From: Actinomycetota bacterium
GTDB taxonomy: Bacteria; Actinomycetota; Actinomycetes; S36-B12
Direction: 5' to 3'
NCBI GenBank assembly: GCA_026392575.1
Contig: JAPLBU010000377.1
Span: forward strand, 1-5,448
DNA length: 5,448 bases
The translations under genes were made by a program, and so were the position numbers. Below are positions 4,851-5,448 of this stretch, in pieces (within the stretch, counting starts at the first letter, position 1; every line of letters begins with the position of its first letter). Below the pieces are notes generated by a model, which worked only from the letters and a program-made list of their open reading frames with translations, searched no databases and was not told the origin of the DNA.

Positions 4851-5448
4851 ATGGCTGCCGCTGACCGACTTGTCTGGATCGACCTCGAGATGACCGGGCT
4901 CGATCCCGCGACCGACGAGATCGTCGAGATCGCCTGCATCGTCACCGAGTCCGATCTCACCGAGCTCGATGCCGGCATCAGCCTCGTCGTGAAGCCCTCG
5001 GATGCACCGCTCGCCGCCATGGACGACGTGGTGGTGCGCATGCACACAGAGTCCGGCCTCATCAATGAGATCCCGCAAGGCATCACGCTCGCCGACGCCG
5101 AGGCTCAGGTTCTCGAGTACGTGCGCAGCCACGTGCCCGAGGCGCGCAAGGCACCACTGGCCGGCTCAAGCGTCTACGTTGATCGCGGCTTCCTGTCCGT
5201 GTACATGCCGGACCTCGACTCCCACCTGCACTACCGGCTCGTCGATGTGTCGAGCATCAAGGAGATCAGCCGACGCTGGTTCCCCCGCGTGTACTTCGCC
5301 ACTCCGGAGAAGAAGGGCAACCACCGCGCCCTCGGCGACATCCGAGAGTCGATCGCTGAACTGCGCTACTACCGCGACACGGTGTTCGTCGAGCAGCCCG
5401 GTCCGGACACGTCAACTGCGCAGGCGTTCGGCGTCGCGCACGTGGTGG
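4851..5448 (+). CDS. orn: Oligoribonuclease (3' end beyond window)
   Basis: The first 199 residues of Orn, a DEDDh 3'-5' exoribonuclease that clears 2-5 nt RNAs in the cytoplasm and hydrolyses pGpG, the breakdown product of c-di-GMP. The ExoI motif is WIDLEMTGLD (9-18; Asp11, Glu13). ExoII has Asp111 within YVDRGFL, and ExoIII is NHRALGDIRES with His158 and Asp163, so all five catalytic residues are present. LHYRLVDVSSIKEISRRW (126-143) is typical of the family. The segment PEKKGNHRALGD and the tail QPGPDTSTAQ resemble actinobacterial Orn. Most Orn proteins read GNS-x-x-x-D before ExoII; here it is GSSVYVD (105-111), with Asn replaced by Ser. About 200 residues is near full family length, so the stop should follow soon. 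The ATG at 4851 probably belongs to a leaderless transcript. Orn is normally a housekeeping gene. Confidence 0.95.
   Translation, partial: MAAADRLVWIDLEMTGLDPATDEIVEIACIVTESDLTELDAGISLVVKPSDAPLAAMDDVVVRMHTESGLINEIPQGITLADAEAQVLEYVRSHVPEARKAPLAGSSVYVDRGFLSVYMPDLDSHLHYRLVDVSSIKEISRRWFPRVYFATPEKKGNHRALGDIRESIAELRYYRDTVFVEQPGPDTSTAQAFGVAHVV

Noticed and set aside
1..5448. Mobile elements, CRISPR repeats, integrase or toxin-antitoxin genes
   Set aside because: No transposase-like frame, no regularly spaced direct repeats and no terminal inverted repeats were seen on either strand.

Overview
This window looks like chromosomal DNA from a high-G+C actinobacterium. The signs are the strongly G/C-biased third codon positions, frequent GTG starts, probable leaderless genes with a TANNNT-like -10 directly before the ATG, an actinobacterial-style oligoribonuclease, and a sequence resembling a DosR/DevR box. 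I cannot name a genus. No mobile element, CRISPR array, rRNA or tRNA was found.

Minus strand (about 3314 down to 1): the head of a Tad/Flp type IVc pilus locus. In transcription order it contains a small three-helix membrane ORF (3314-3054), a GGDEF-domain protein (3091-2471) in a different frame that overlaps it by 38 nt, the Flp major prepilin (2322-2122), a CpaB/RcpC assembly protein (1997-1245), a TadZ/CpaE ATPase (1232-66), and the first codons of the next gene (63-1), probably the TadA/CpaF secretion ATPase. The membrane ORF and GGDEF ORF look like two halves of one membrane-bound diguanylate cyclase separated by a +1 frame change. A strong stem-loop between flp and cpaB could set pilin expression above that of the assembly genes.

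Plus strand (3497 to 5448): a tandem universal stress protein (USP) gene, then a two-CBS-domain gene overlapping it by ATGA, then the start of orn (oligoribonuclease), which runs off the window. Upstream of the USP gene, in the divergent intergenic region, lies GGGAC-N4-GTCCC, which has the core and spacing of the mycobacterial DosR box. Tandem-USP and CBS proteins (Rv2623 and Rv2626c/Hrp1 types) are classic DosR regulon members, so 3422-4821 reads as a small hypoxia/dormancy module.

How the parts may work together: the left half makes and exports an adhesive pilus, next to a predicted c-di-GMP synthase. The middle is a predicted energy-stress or hypoxia response module. The right end is orn, whose product degrades nanoRNAs and pGpG, the last step of c-di-GMP turnover. 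The physical link between c-di-GMP synthesis, pilus genes and Orn is suggestive, but orn is a housekeeping gene and its position may be chance.
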